Positions 1 through 8,239 of a stretch of DNA of 64,000 bases are shown here, piece after piece. The stretch covers positions 1-64,000 of the forward strand of contig CAVXHV010000011.1 of NCBI GenBank assembly GCA_963761445.1, given 5' to 3'. Every line of letters starts with the position of its first letter. Position 1 is the stretch's first letter. The translations under genes were made by a program, and so were the position numbers. The notes beneath the pieces were generated by a model. The model saw nothing but the letters and a program-made list of their open reading frames with translations, was not told where the DNA came from and did no database searches. This DNA is from CAVXHV01 sp963761445. Its GTDB lineage: Bacteria; Planctomycetota; Planctomycetia; Isosphaerales; Isosphaeraceae.

Positions 1-300
1 CGGCTGTGACCATCATCCCGCCGCTATAGGCCGCAGTGGCGGTCGCGCTGAAGTGGCGTCGGGGGCGCCGCATCTCATCGGACGGATCGGACGGATTGGA
101 CCGATCAGTATGATCGGACGCGGCACCCGCTGGTGGCGCGCGCGCAGTTATAAGGCAGGGGAACCTTCGGGATTTGTGGCGGAGGGAACTCAGCCCGCGG
201 AAATGCGTGAGCCTCTGGCATTCCTCCGGGTGCGGGGGCGTTGAGATGTGGGACCAGAGATTTGTCCGCAGATGGCGTGGATGTGACGCAGATGAGATGA
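1..300. other. Gene-free left edge with short imperfect tandem repeat
   Basis: No convincing coding region is seen. At about 75-120 a unit resembling gatcggacg recurs imperfectly three to four times. The rest could be flank of the degraded group II intron that follows, but I cannot recognise intron RNA domains in it. Confidence 0.4.
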
Positions 301-309
301 CAAGGCCGA

Positions 310-477
310 GCTTGCCGATCAAGGAACTACACCAGACCCTTGCAGCAGAAGCTGCGGGGCCACTACGGGCACTTCGGGATCACGGGTAACTTCTACAACT
401 TCGCGAAGTTTCACGAGGCAGTCCGCCGAGTCTTGCGGCGTTGGCTGGCGCGGCGAAGCCGTTTTGGCGGTGCCTAA
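310..477 (+). pseudogene. C-terminal remnant of a group II intron reverse transcriptase/maturase
   Basis: In the frame ending with the stop at 475-477 the translation reads LQQKLRGHYGHFGITGNFYN from base 340, followed by a helix rich in Arg and Trp (RRVLRRWLARRS). This matches the well-known maturase (X/thumb, GIIM) signature KLRGHY..YG..GN....F, which sits near the C terminus of group II intron RT/maturases of about 400-600 residues. The reverse transcriptase domain with its YADD motif is absent upstream and the frame has no plausible start, so only about 45-55 residues survive. The usual C-terminal extension after the RRS motif is also cut short. This is a dead relic of a retroelement. Confidence 0.7.
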
Positions 478-927
478 ATTGCCGTTCCATCAGCAAAAAC
501 GGCTTGACACAATCGCCCGCCTTTTTGAGCGAACGCAGCGGCGCTCGGCAACATATAGTCTCCGACGGAGTCGCGTGGAGGAGCCAGACACCCACTCTCT
601 GGACTGGGTTCCGAGGAGCCAGGAGGGAATCCAGGAATCCAGACACCCGTCCTTTGCCTCACGGCCCCCGCATCCATTCATTCGCGGCTCGCACGTTCGG
701 CACAAAACCACGGCCTGTGGTCATTTCGAACAGGCAGAAGGCCAGTGCCCGACGCTCGGCAAACGGCGGGTGTCTGACTTCCCTTTGTCACCCCGCATAC
801 AACCGCATCGACCGGCCCCCGGGGCCGAAATGTGAGGCCAAGCGAACCTGGCATGTTCGCCCGAATCCATCACCAAGATTATTCGGAGTTGTAAAGCGCC
901 GTTCATACACCACCCGATGCGCACAGA
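478..927. repeat. Intergenic stretch with dispersed gagccagacaccc-type repeats
   Basis: No coding region is supported. At 581-620 the motif gagccagacacccactct is followed by ggactgggttccgaggagcc, and a related unit starts near 632 (ggaatccagacacc, then a stretch with cattcattcgcggc). Similar blocks recur at about 2534-2620 and 7332-7420, and a short one at about 27003-27030, so this is a dispersed intergenic repeat family of unknown function. Confidence 0.5.
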
Positions 928-1539
928 TTACGCCTTACCAAGGAGGGCATCGAGCAGCCAGCAACCCCGCACATGCTCGCCGGGCTCGCGGCAATGCCCC
1001 AAGACCTCGATCGAGTTCAAACCCGCATCCTCCAAAGCATCGCCCAGCACTGGCATGCGATCGAAGGCGCATTCTCCATAGATAGCATCGGCAAGCGCCT
1101 CGATCGCGGGAGTTAATCCAGCCGGGCCAAACGTCACCGAGCGGAACGGGTTACCGACGACCTCGCCGAACAAGGAGGCTTGATAGCTGTGCTCTTGCGC
1201 CTGTGTTTCTGGCCGTGGAATAGGTGGTCGGCGTAGTCGGGGCATCGACGAGTACGGAATCGACCACGTGAAATACTCCAATTCATGTACGGCGGTCGGG
1301 TAACGAACGTAGCCTCTCCACGGAAAGCCATCGCTTTGGTATTCGCCCGCGGCTCCGGTTGCCTGATCGGTAAGCAGCCGTCCGTTAGCAGAAAGCGTGC
1401 CAGTGAATGATCCCTTCATTTGGCTCAGGAGCATGAGATTGGCCTCGCGTCGACAGTCCGTTGGTTCTTGTTCTTGGCACGATGAGCAGAATTCTCCGCA
1501 TGGTTCGGCGACGTTCCTACCCGAGTTCTCGACGACCAA
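928..1539 (-). CDS. Planctomycete-type hypothetical protein, probably N-terminally truncated
   Basis: The C-terminal half contains GNPFRSVTFGPAGLTPAIEAL, followed by a segment ending CREPGEHVRGCWLLDALLGK. That is the conserved tail of a large, lineage-expanded family of unknown function in Gemmata/Isosphaera-like planctomycetes. The family usually begins with a longer cysteine-containing helical region. Here the N terminus is short and the first in-frame start (TTG at 1539) has no clear ribosome binding site, so either the true start differs or the gene is a truncated copy. The sequence CGEFCSSCQEQEPTDCR near the N terminus keeps some of the family's cysteines. No function can be assigned. 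It stands alone, with no operon partner. Confidence 0.55.
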   Translation of the reverse strand: MVVENSGRNVAEPCGEFCSSCQEQEPTDCRREANLMLLSQMKGSFTGTLSANGRLLTDQATGAAGEYQSDGFPWRGYVRYPTAVHELEYFTWSIPYSSMPRLRRPPIPRPETQAQEHSYQASLFGEVVGNPFRSVTFGPAGLTPAIEALADAIYGECAFDRMPVLGDALEDAGLNSIEVLGHCREPGEHVRGCWLLDALLGKA

Positions 1540-1791
1540 GGTTGGCCAGTGGCGAAAAACACAATCTCAATTGACTACCGGATACTACCAGCGCACTCTC
1601 CAAGATACCGCACTGGGATGTCAGACACCCACCGGGAGGGCGACATACCGTTCCGCGTAGAGCCTCGGTACAATTGTCGTGACGAGCATCTGCTGAGCAT
1701 TCTCTTTGACAGGCTTTATAAACCGAAACTCATCAAGGGCCTTTTGCCCTAGAGAATCCCCGATTAGCGACAATAAAAAGGCAGCATTCGC

Positions 1792-2514
1792 ATGGGAAGA
1801 ATCTTTGAGAAGCGCAAAGCTTCGATTTTTAAAACCTCCGCTCAGAAATCAAAGCTGTATTCCAAATATGCAAGACAATTGTACATGGCGGCCAAGAATG
1901 GCGCTCCTGACCCTGATGCCAATCCAAATTTGCGCAGTCTCGTCGAAAAAGCCAAGCGCGAAAACGTGGCGAGTCATGTGATTGAAAAGGCGATCCAGAA
2001 AGCGGCTGGCGCGGGAGGCGAGGACTTCCAATCCGTGCGTTATGAGGGGTTTGGTCCCGGCGGCTCCTTGATTATTGTCGATTGCTTGACCGACAACCCT
2101 ACACGTACCATCGCCGATGTCCGCAGTTGTTTCAACAAGACGGGATCCAAAATGGCTGCCAATGGATCCGTTGTTATGTCTTTCGATCACTTGGCGGTAC
2201 TTTCTTTCAATGGTGGCAACGAGGAGAAAGTGATCGAGGCGATGTTCGGCGCGGATGTCGCCGTCGAAGACGTCGAATGCAAGGACGATAACACGACGAT
2301 CTTCGCACCTCCCGGCGAGTTCTACAAAGCCAAGATGGCCTTACTAGAGGCGTATCCCGGCCTTGAGCTGGAAGTTCAGGAAATCACTTTTCTTCCGCAG
2401 GCTAGCAAGATTCTCAGCGGGGAAGATTTGTCCTCGTTCGAGAGATTACTGGGCATGCTAAACGATTGCGATGACGTGCAGGAAATCTACCACAACGTTG
2501 CCCAACCCAGCTAA
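1792..2514 (+). CDS. YebC/PmpR-family protein (YeeN-type)
   Basis: This is a complete 240-residue member of the YebC/TACO1 family. Proteins of this family have been described as DNA-binding regulators and, more recently, as translation factors helping ribosomes through difficult sequences such as proline runs. The sequence shows the family layout: an N-terminal helical domain (MGRIFEKRKASIFKTSAQKS), the segment NPNLRSLVEKAKRENV, the conserved YEGFGPGGSLIIVDCLTDN, then NRT-like PTRTIADVRSCFNKTG, and the C-terminal DDVQEIYHNV. The MGR start and the lack of the AGHSKW motif place it nearer E. coli YeeN than classical YebC. The ATG at 1792 is the only start consistent with the family. It stands alone, with gene-poor DNA on both sides. 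Confidence 0.93.
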   Translation: MGRIFEKRKASIFKTSAQKSKLYSKYARQLYMAAKNGAPDPDANPNLRSLVEKAKRENVASHVIEKAIQKAAGAGGEDFQSVRYEGFGPGGSLIIVDCLTDNPTRTIADVRSCFNKTGSKMAANGSVVMSFDHLAVLSFNGGNEEKVIEAMFGADVAVEDVECKDDNTTIFAPPGEFYKAKMALLEAYPGLELEVQEITFLPQASKILSGEDLSSFERLLGMLNDCDDVQEIYHNVAQPS

Positions 2515-2775
2515 CCTACGCCCAGGACGAGACGAGCCAGACACCCACTCTCAAGGAGCCAGAGGAGCCGGGAGAAGCCAGACACCCCCTCTCTGTACTG
2601 GGTTCCGGGGGCAGCCAGGCACACGTGACTCGCACGGGTTCGCGTCGCGCGATCGCTCGGTGCTTCGCGGCCGACGCCGCGCACGGCAGCCGCTGCGCCA
2701 CGCTCGGTCAGCAATCGTGTGCGCTCGGGTAGGTCGCCGGCACTTGCACGCGTCGGTTGCTGCCAACCGCTCGAT
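2515..2775. repeat. Intergenic region with dispersed gagccagacaccc repeat
   Basis: Just after the yebC-like gene, gagccagacacccactct (about 2534) and a second unit, agccagacaccccctctctg followed by actgggttccg (about 2576-2608), repeat the block seen at 581-620. No gene is supported here. Confidence 0.5.
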
Positions 2776-2925
2776 TTCGATCGCAACGTAGCATGCCGTC
2801 ACGCGGCGCCGCACATCCTGGGTGACCTGCTTTTGGAAATACCCGTCCGAAGCTGGGACGCCGCACGAGAAACTTGCGCGGTCGTGGCTGGAGCCGAGAG
2901 GCTCGACGAGGAACGTCCAGTCTTC
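2776..2925 (-). pseudogene. N-terminal remnant of a GNAT acetyltransferase (toxin-type)
   Basis: On the minus strand the translation reads TFLVEPLGSSHDRASFSCGV then PASDGYFQKQVTQDVRRRVT and ACYVAIE. This matches the start of GNAT acetyltransferases of the TacT/AtaT-like toxin group (VEPLG..HDR..F.CGV..LD.YL..QA.QD.RRRVA..FV). After ACYVAIE the similarity stops, before the acetyl-CoA binding motif, so only about 50 residues remain and the copy cannot be catalytic. No antitoxin gene of the DUF1778/RHH type is visible beside it. Confidence 0.6.
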
Positions 2926-3444
2926 ATCGAGACCGGTCCGCTCAGCCAGAACGAAAGTTCGCCCAGGATGCACAAAACAGGAATTCCCGGCACAATAACC
3001 TGGCGAGCGGCTACGATTTCTGCGAACGTAGGGCTCCCGTGGACGGTGTCCGCACAACCACCGCTCTCCTCGCCGCGAAACGATACACTGATCAGAAACG
3101 CGAACGTTCATCAACTCAGAAACGCCAACGTTCAAGAGCGAACCGCGGGCCCAGAGGATATTGGGTCATCCTCTTCTTGTATGTTCCGTTCATCATAATA
3201 ATGTTCGCTATTCTTGCCCCACGATGAGCGCCGTGCTCAGATGTTCATAAAGTGAAAGGAAGAGAAGCCGGCGCATCGCTAGATTTCGGAACGTGCGCTT
3301 GCTCCCGGCGGCCCAGCGGAAGCCGCGCTGAGGTCCCCTCTGCAACAGCGTCCCTCGTGGGCTCTCGACCAACCACGCTTTGCGGAACCCCGATCAAACG
3401 CGAGGCCCTTTGTACGGAGCCCCGCTGAACCGGAGATCGACACC
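2926..3444. other. Intergenic region upstream of the secreted protein gene
   Basis: No gene is supported. Around 3080-3135 the phrase cagaaacgcgaacgttcatcaactcagaaacgccaacgttc contains a short imperfect direct repeat (cagaaacgc.aacgttca). A short hydrophobic frame (YWVILFLYVPFIIIMFAI) lies near 3160-3225, but it has no clear start or ribosome binding site. Confidence 0.35.
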
Positions 3445-6400
3445 ATGAAGAGCCCCATGTTCCTCGCCGATCGTCTGTCCAGGCTCAGTCTTGGTTTGCG
3501 GTTCAGAAAGACTGAGCCGTCGCGAGGGCGCCGGGTCAACCGCCGCATGCAGCTCGTCACCGCGGTTTTGCGGCTGGAAGAGCGCTCTATGCTGACCGTC
3601 TTGATCCCGACAAGTAATCCAAGGGTTCCCTTGTCGACGATCTTCTGGAACGGCGAGGCGACTCCCTTGAACCCGGCCGGCAAGACCGGTATTTCGTCCC
3701 CGGAAGCTGCCGGCGCGGCCAAGACCATCACGATCACGAACTACGCGCAAACGACCATCTATCCATTTCTCAGGACCGCGAATACGGGACAGGACCCGAA
3801 TGATTCCAACGATGGCTACTATGACCCGCAGGATCTACACACCGGAGAGTTTCGCGAGTACGTGGGCTACACCGAGTCCGATGGACAGCAGTACTTGGGT
3901 CTGCCCCGAGGCGCGTCGATCACTTTTCAGGTGCCGCTGGTCCTCTGGGATGGAGACAACATCAGCCTTGTGACAAACGGCAAACACCTGACCGCTCCTC
4001 AGGGTTCACCTGCCTCGACGCTCTTCGGCTACGATCACAATGCGAGAATCACCATCGCCGGAACCGCTCCGGTGAGTAACTCCGTTTGGGTGCAAGACAG
4101 CTCCAGTTACCCCAAGGGCGATACTGCGCTCGTCATGTTCTACTATGCCGGCACGGCCGCGACTGTGTCGGACGACGCCCCATCGCAGCCCGCGGAAGTG
4201 ACGTTTCGAGATCCCTACCTGAAAAACTTCATCACTGATCCATTTCAGACATTCCCTCTCATTAACTACGACGTCACCAATGTCAACAAACTCCAGGCCC
4301 CCGCGTCCATGGAGGCCGGCGATGTTCCCATCACATCCGGAGCTGTTGGTTCCGGCAACCTTGCGTATTACCCGCCTGCCAAAGACTTCGGCTGGCACGG
4401 TTCAGACAAAGGCGTGAAGTCGTTCGATGACTTGCTCACGGGCTTCGTCAACAACACGGGGAAGGCCAGCATCGGAAAGTATTTCGGCGGGCAGGGCTGG
4501 CCCAGTTTCTACGATCCCGATCCGGATGACCTCGGCATCCCCTCCGGCGCCAACATCTTTGACGACAGCCCGCTTGATGTCCAAGGGAATGTCGTTCATA
4601 CGTCCAACTTTGACTCGAACCGATGGCTCCTTTCGAGTAGCGGCGGGGGAGCGATCCAGGCCATGGCGGGGGGAGCCGTGTTGACCGACGCCACCGCGAC
4701 CAAGCTTCCTCTGGTTTTCAGTCCGGGCCAGCGAGAAGTCTTCGTGAATGACGTGACCTCGATGGAGGCAAGCAACCAGCCCATCAACCTCACGATCTCA
4801 ACCAGCAATCCAGACTACCAGGGAGTGCTGGGAACGTTGATCAAATACGATCCCTCATCCGTGGTACAAGCCTACAACGTCATCCAGGGAGGGATGGACT
4901 ATAGTCCCCAGACCTATGTCGAGATCGTCGGCGGGGGCGGCACCGGCGGCAGGGCGACGTCCACGTTGAAAACGGCGTCATCATGAGTATCGGCCTCAAT
5001 CCAGATCACGCTGGCAGCGGATATACCTCCGCGCCGACGGTCGAGATCATTGACCCCACCGGCAATGGCCATGGCGCAGAAGCCACGGCTGACATCACCG
5101 GGGGAACGGCCATTGTGAAACTCGCGGACGGCCGCACTCTGCCCACCGGCGTAGGCCTATCCTATGTCTTCAAACGGACGGCCACGGATTATGCGTCCAC
5201 CGCCATCACCAACCTCTGGTATTCATGGGCGCAGTATTATGTCAACCAGTTCACGAATTTCCAGCCGGAGTCGATTCAGGGCACTCTCGTCAAAAGCAGT
5301 ATCGGCGCTGGGCCTGTTGTAACAACGAACCAGATCACGCTTGCTTCCCTTCCCGCGACTCCTCTGGCGGTGGGAATGACGGTGAATGCCCCTGCAGGCA
5401 TTCCTGCACAAACCACGATCCTCAAGATCGTCGGCAACACCGTCTACCTGAGCCAAATCCCTGGTGCAACCACGCCGATGACTCAGCAATTTACATTCGG
5501 CCCGCCGCAACCACTTCCCATCGACGCGACGTCGGCGCTGTACACAAAGCCGTACACGCTTTCGTTCAGCCGCGAGGACACGCCTAACGCCACATCATTC
5601 GGAGGATCCGTTTATGAATCGATGGCGGTCCAGGCCGTCAACACTCCGCCGCCCGCGTATCTTCCGAACACGATGAATGTGGTGGACCACGTGATCAAGT
5701 TTTATGCGAACATTCCGACCTACAACCTGGGCTGGGGTACGGTCCTTGTCGGTGAAGCCCGTGACATGGTGAAATCCATCTTACGCGGGGTATATGACTA
5801 CTATCAGGTTCCTGATCAAACGAAATGGTATCCCGACCCCGGTACGCACACGGGCGGCCAGAATTTCAACGTCTTTAACCTTGATCCCTACGTGTGGTTC
5901 GTTCACAAGATCGAGGGATTGTCGGGGTACGCCTTCTCCATCGACGACGACGTCGCTAATCCTTCCGCAACCGGGCCTGACGATGGCAGCAATCATTCCC
6001 CCAGCAATCTTCAAATTGGTTTCGCGGGAATCCACGGCACAGGCGATCTGAGCAACGCCAAACCCTTGGGCAACCAGAAGGAATGGTTCCCGACCACAAG
6101 GTGGGGCAGCATAGAAACCACCGCGACGATCAGTCAGCAGGACGGCCAGTCGATCGTCACGCTGACCGATCCGGATGCAATCAGACTCCACAACCAGATC
6201 TTCACACCAGGCCCCGGACAAGTTGGAGCGTATATCCTGGCGCCGGGATACATCGTGCCGGGAACGACTCTCACTTTCTTTCCGAACGGGGTAACCAGTC
6301 CGGAGATTACCCTGAGTCAGAATGCAATATCGACCGCCACGCCCATCGACGTCACGATCGATGCCGCGCAGATGACCATCCCCAGGGTCCCCGTCGCCAA

Positions 6401-6875
6401 CCCGAGCTTCGCGGCACCGCCGCAGACCATCCCCCCATACTATACGGTCGCCCCGACAGATCCGAAAACCTTCTGGACCTTCGCGGGCTCCGCCGGCATC
6501 GCCGGAAGCGGCAGCGTCTACACGAAAAACAATCCAGCGCCGATCGGAGCGCAGGTTGCCTTCATAACGAACAAGGGCAGAATCAGCCAGTCCGTGACGC
6601 TCGAGGCAAACAAGGTGTACGCCGTCAGCTTCCTGGTGGCCGAGCAACAGCTCGATGACGGAAGCATCAACTCCCAGACGCTCCAGGTCAAGCTCGGCGC
6701 TACGGTGATCGGCAACTTCACGCCGAGCGCCTCGAGCGGCGCCGGCTATGTCTTGTTCACGTGCAACGCCATCAAGGTCAGTTCTGCGGGCACATACACC
6801 CTCAGCATCGCCGGCACGAATCCGACCGTCAGCAACAACACGGCCTTGATCGACGAGGTCCAGGTCACTGGATGA
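3445..6875 (+). CDS. Large secreted protein, possibly GH64/beta-1,3-glucanase-like (frameshift near 4975)
   Basis: Two overlapping frames (3445-4986 and 4983-6875) form one protein of about 1140 residues. Reading the second frame upstream gives VENGVIMSIGLN, which continues the first frame through one indel near 4970-4980. The N terminus is basic and carries LEERSML at residues 44-50, the export-linked motif of planctomycete giant proteins. The first part (ITITNYAQTTIYPFLR, then LPRGASITFQVPLVLWDGDN) and the later block DPYVWFVHKIEGLSGYAFSI resemble thaumatin-like beta-1,3-glucanases of the GH64 type, with an inserted SGYTSAPTVEI motif typical of secreted repeat proteins. The C terminus (residues about 970-1140) looks like a jelly-roll carbohydrate-binding domain. 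Enzymatic activity is inferred, not shown. Alternatively it is a non-catalytic cell-surface glycan-binding protein. Confidence 0.6.
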
Positions 6876-6931
6876 AGTCCGGGACGTTTTACCCTGCGCG
6901 CACCGACGCGGAAACCGGGAGATGGCACACG

Positions 6932-7303
6932 ATGAACATCCTGTTGTGGGTCCTGCAGGCATTCGGCGCGCTCCTGTACGGAGCGTCGGGCGTCATGAAG
7001 GTCTTCATGTTTGACAAGGCAAGCGAGGGCGTCCCGTCTTTTGGTGCGTTGCCGCGGCAAGCCTGGATGGCCCTCGGCATCCTCGAACTCGTCTGCACAG
7101 TCGGGCTGATCGTCCCCGCTGCCTTTCGCTGGCAGCCGGCGCTCACGGTGGTGGCCGCCACGGTCCTGGCGATCGAGAGCCTCGTGTTCATCGGGGTGCA
7201 CGTCAAGTACCGCGAGATCACGCCCATCATCTTGAGCGGCGTGTTGGGCCTCCTCATGGCGTTCATCGCGTACGGCCGGATGGTCCTGAAACCGATCTCC
7301 TGA
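6932..7303 (+). CDS. DoxX-like integral membrane protein
   Basis: A 123-residue protein starting at the ATG at 6932 (MNILLWVLQAFGALLYGASG). It has four hydrophobic segments, at roughly residues 1-20, 42-62, 66-86 and 92-115. The pattern of an N-terminal helix with GxxKxF, then an LGILELVCTVGLI helix and a short GVHVKYREITPI loop, matches the DoxX-like family, small four-helix membrane proteins of mostly unknown role, some linked to quinone or redox functions. It follows the secreted protein gene by 56 bases on the same strand. The upstream in-frame extension overlaps that gene and is not needed. Confidence 0.75.
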   Translation: MNILLWVLQAFGALLYGASGVMKVFMFDKASEGVPSFGALPRQAWMALGILELVCTVGLIVPAAFRWQPALTVVAATVLAIESLVFIGVHVKYREITPIILSGVLGLLMAFIAYGRMVLKPIS

Positions 7304-7313
7304 CCGGCCAACC

Positions 7314-7420
7314 CCGTTCGGCGGCGTCCCACGGAAATCCAGACACGCATCCGTTTCGTCACGCCCTCCGCGTCCGTGCATTCGCGGCCCACACCTCCGG
7401 CGGAGAACCACGACTCTGGA
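7314..7420. repeat. Dispersed repeat, third large copy
   Basis: The stretch ggaaatccagacacgcatcc through ccgtgcattcgcggcccaca parallels the block at about 632-720 (ggaatccagacacccgtcc through cattcattcgcggctcgcac) at roughly 70 percent identity by eye. It lies between the convergent DoxX-like and PEP-CTERM genes. Confidence 0.5.
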
Positions 7421-8134
7421 TCATCTGCGGAAACTTCGACACCAGATGGATCGCATGTTGCCGCCACCAAGACGGCGGCACGTCAAGAAGCCGGCGACGA
7501 CCACCAGCCCGGCGGCGGCACTGACCAACCCCGATGGCTCGGGAACCGCCGAGGCGATCGTCACCGTCCCAGGGCCCACCGTGGTGAACAGGGACCCGTA
7601 CGGCGTATCTGAGTTCACGCCGGAGTAAAAGGTCGGATTCGTAGCATCCTGAGTGACGTATGCATTGATCTGGTACGTATCTCCCGGAACCGTGCTCGCA
7701 CTTGCCGAGAGATCCAACCGGGCGAGCAGGTACCGGGTTGTCCCGCTCACGGTCGTGTCGCTGCTTCCTGATACGAAATCGCCGCCCGCGTACTCCTGGT
7801 CGGGCCCGCCCATCCCCGACTGCGTCGAGAAGCCGCCGACGAAGCCGCTCGAATTGTTGAAAAAGACGTAGCTGGAATTGCCGCTGACGTCGTCGTTACC
7901 CGTGAAGGCGAGCCCCAGCGCGTTATGAGTTCCCGCGCCGTCGATCACGACGTCGAAGTTGTACTGGCCCAACGACGTGTCGGTGCCGTCGGTCGTGATC
8001 GTCAGGTCAACGAAGCCCGTCCCTCCAGAGGCAATCGTAGTACTGCCGATATCGAGGGTAAGGCCCGCTCGGGCGCTCGCCGTCGTGGTCGCCAAGATCA
8101 GTGCGACAGTCGCCCAGCTCGTGCGAAAAATCAT
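7421..8134 (-). CDS. PEP-CTERM sorting-domain protein
   Basis: A 237-residue exported protein. It has an N-terminal signal peptide (about residues 1-23, ending ASARAG), a Ser/Thr/Gly-rich beta body, and a C-terminal PEP-CTERM anchor: VPEP at residues 197-200, a hydrophobic helix (LVSAAAGLVVVAGFLTC) and a basic tail. Proteins with this tail are recognised by an exosortase (EpsH/XrtA family) and are often linked to extracellular polysaccharide. No exosortase is in the window. The start is the ATG at 8134, preceded by an aaaggga ribosome binding site about eight bases upstream. The body resembles other planctomycete PEP-CTERM proteins with a cohesin-like beta fold, but no specific function can be given. 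Confidence 0.85.
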   Translation of the reverse strand: MIFRTSWATVALILATTTASARAGLTLDIGSTTIASGGTGFVDLTITTDGTDTSLGQYNFDVVIDGAGTHNALGLAFTGNDDVSGNSSYVFFNNSSGFVGGFSTQSGMGGPDQEYAGGDFVSGSSDTTVSGTTRYLLARLDLSASASTVPGDTYQINAYVTQDATNPTFYSGVNSDTPYGSLFTTVGPGTVTIASAVPEPSGLVSAAAGLVVVAGFLTCRRLGGGNMRSIWCRSFRR

Positions 8135-8239
8135 CGGAATCCCTTTCAGAATTGGTTGTCGAAAAGAAGGATCGGAGTTTCGTTTCAGGATTGCTAGTTG
8201 TAGATATCGCTAGAAAATCATTCGTAAAAATACCATGGG

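Noticed and set aside
1700..1735. Promoter-like ttgaca and tataaa near the YebC-family gene
   Set aside because: The two hexamers are only about five bases apart, not a workable spacing, so no promoter is called.
5781..6962. 393-codon minus-strand frame opposite the GH64-like gene
   Set aside because: Low-complexity, Arg/Asp/Gly-rich translation without motifs; the plus strand reads as a coherent secreted protein.
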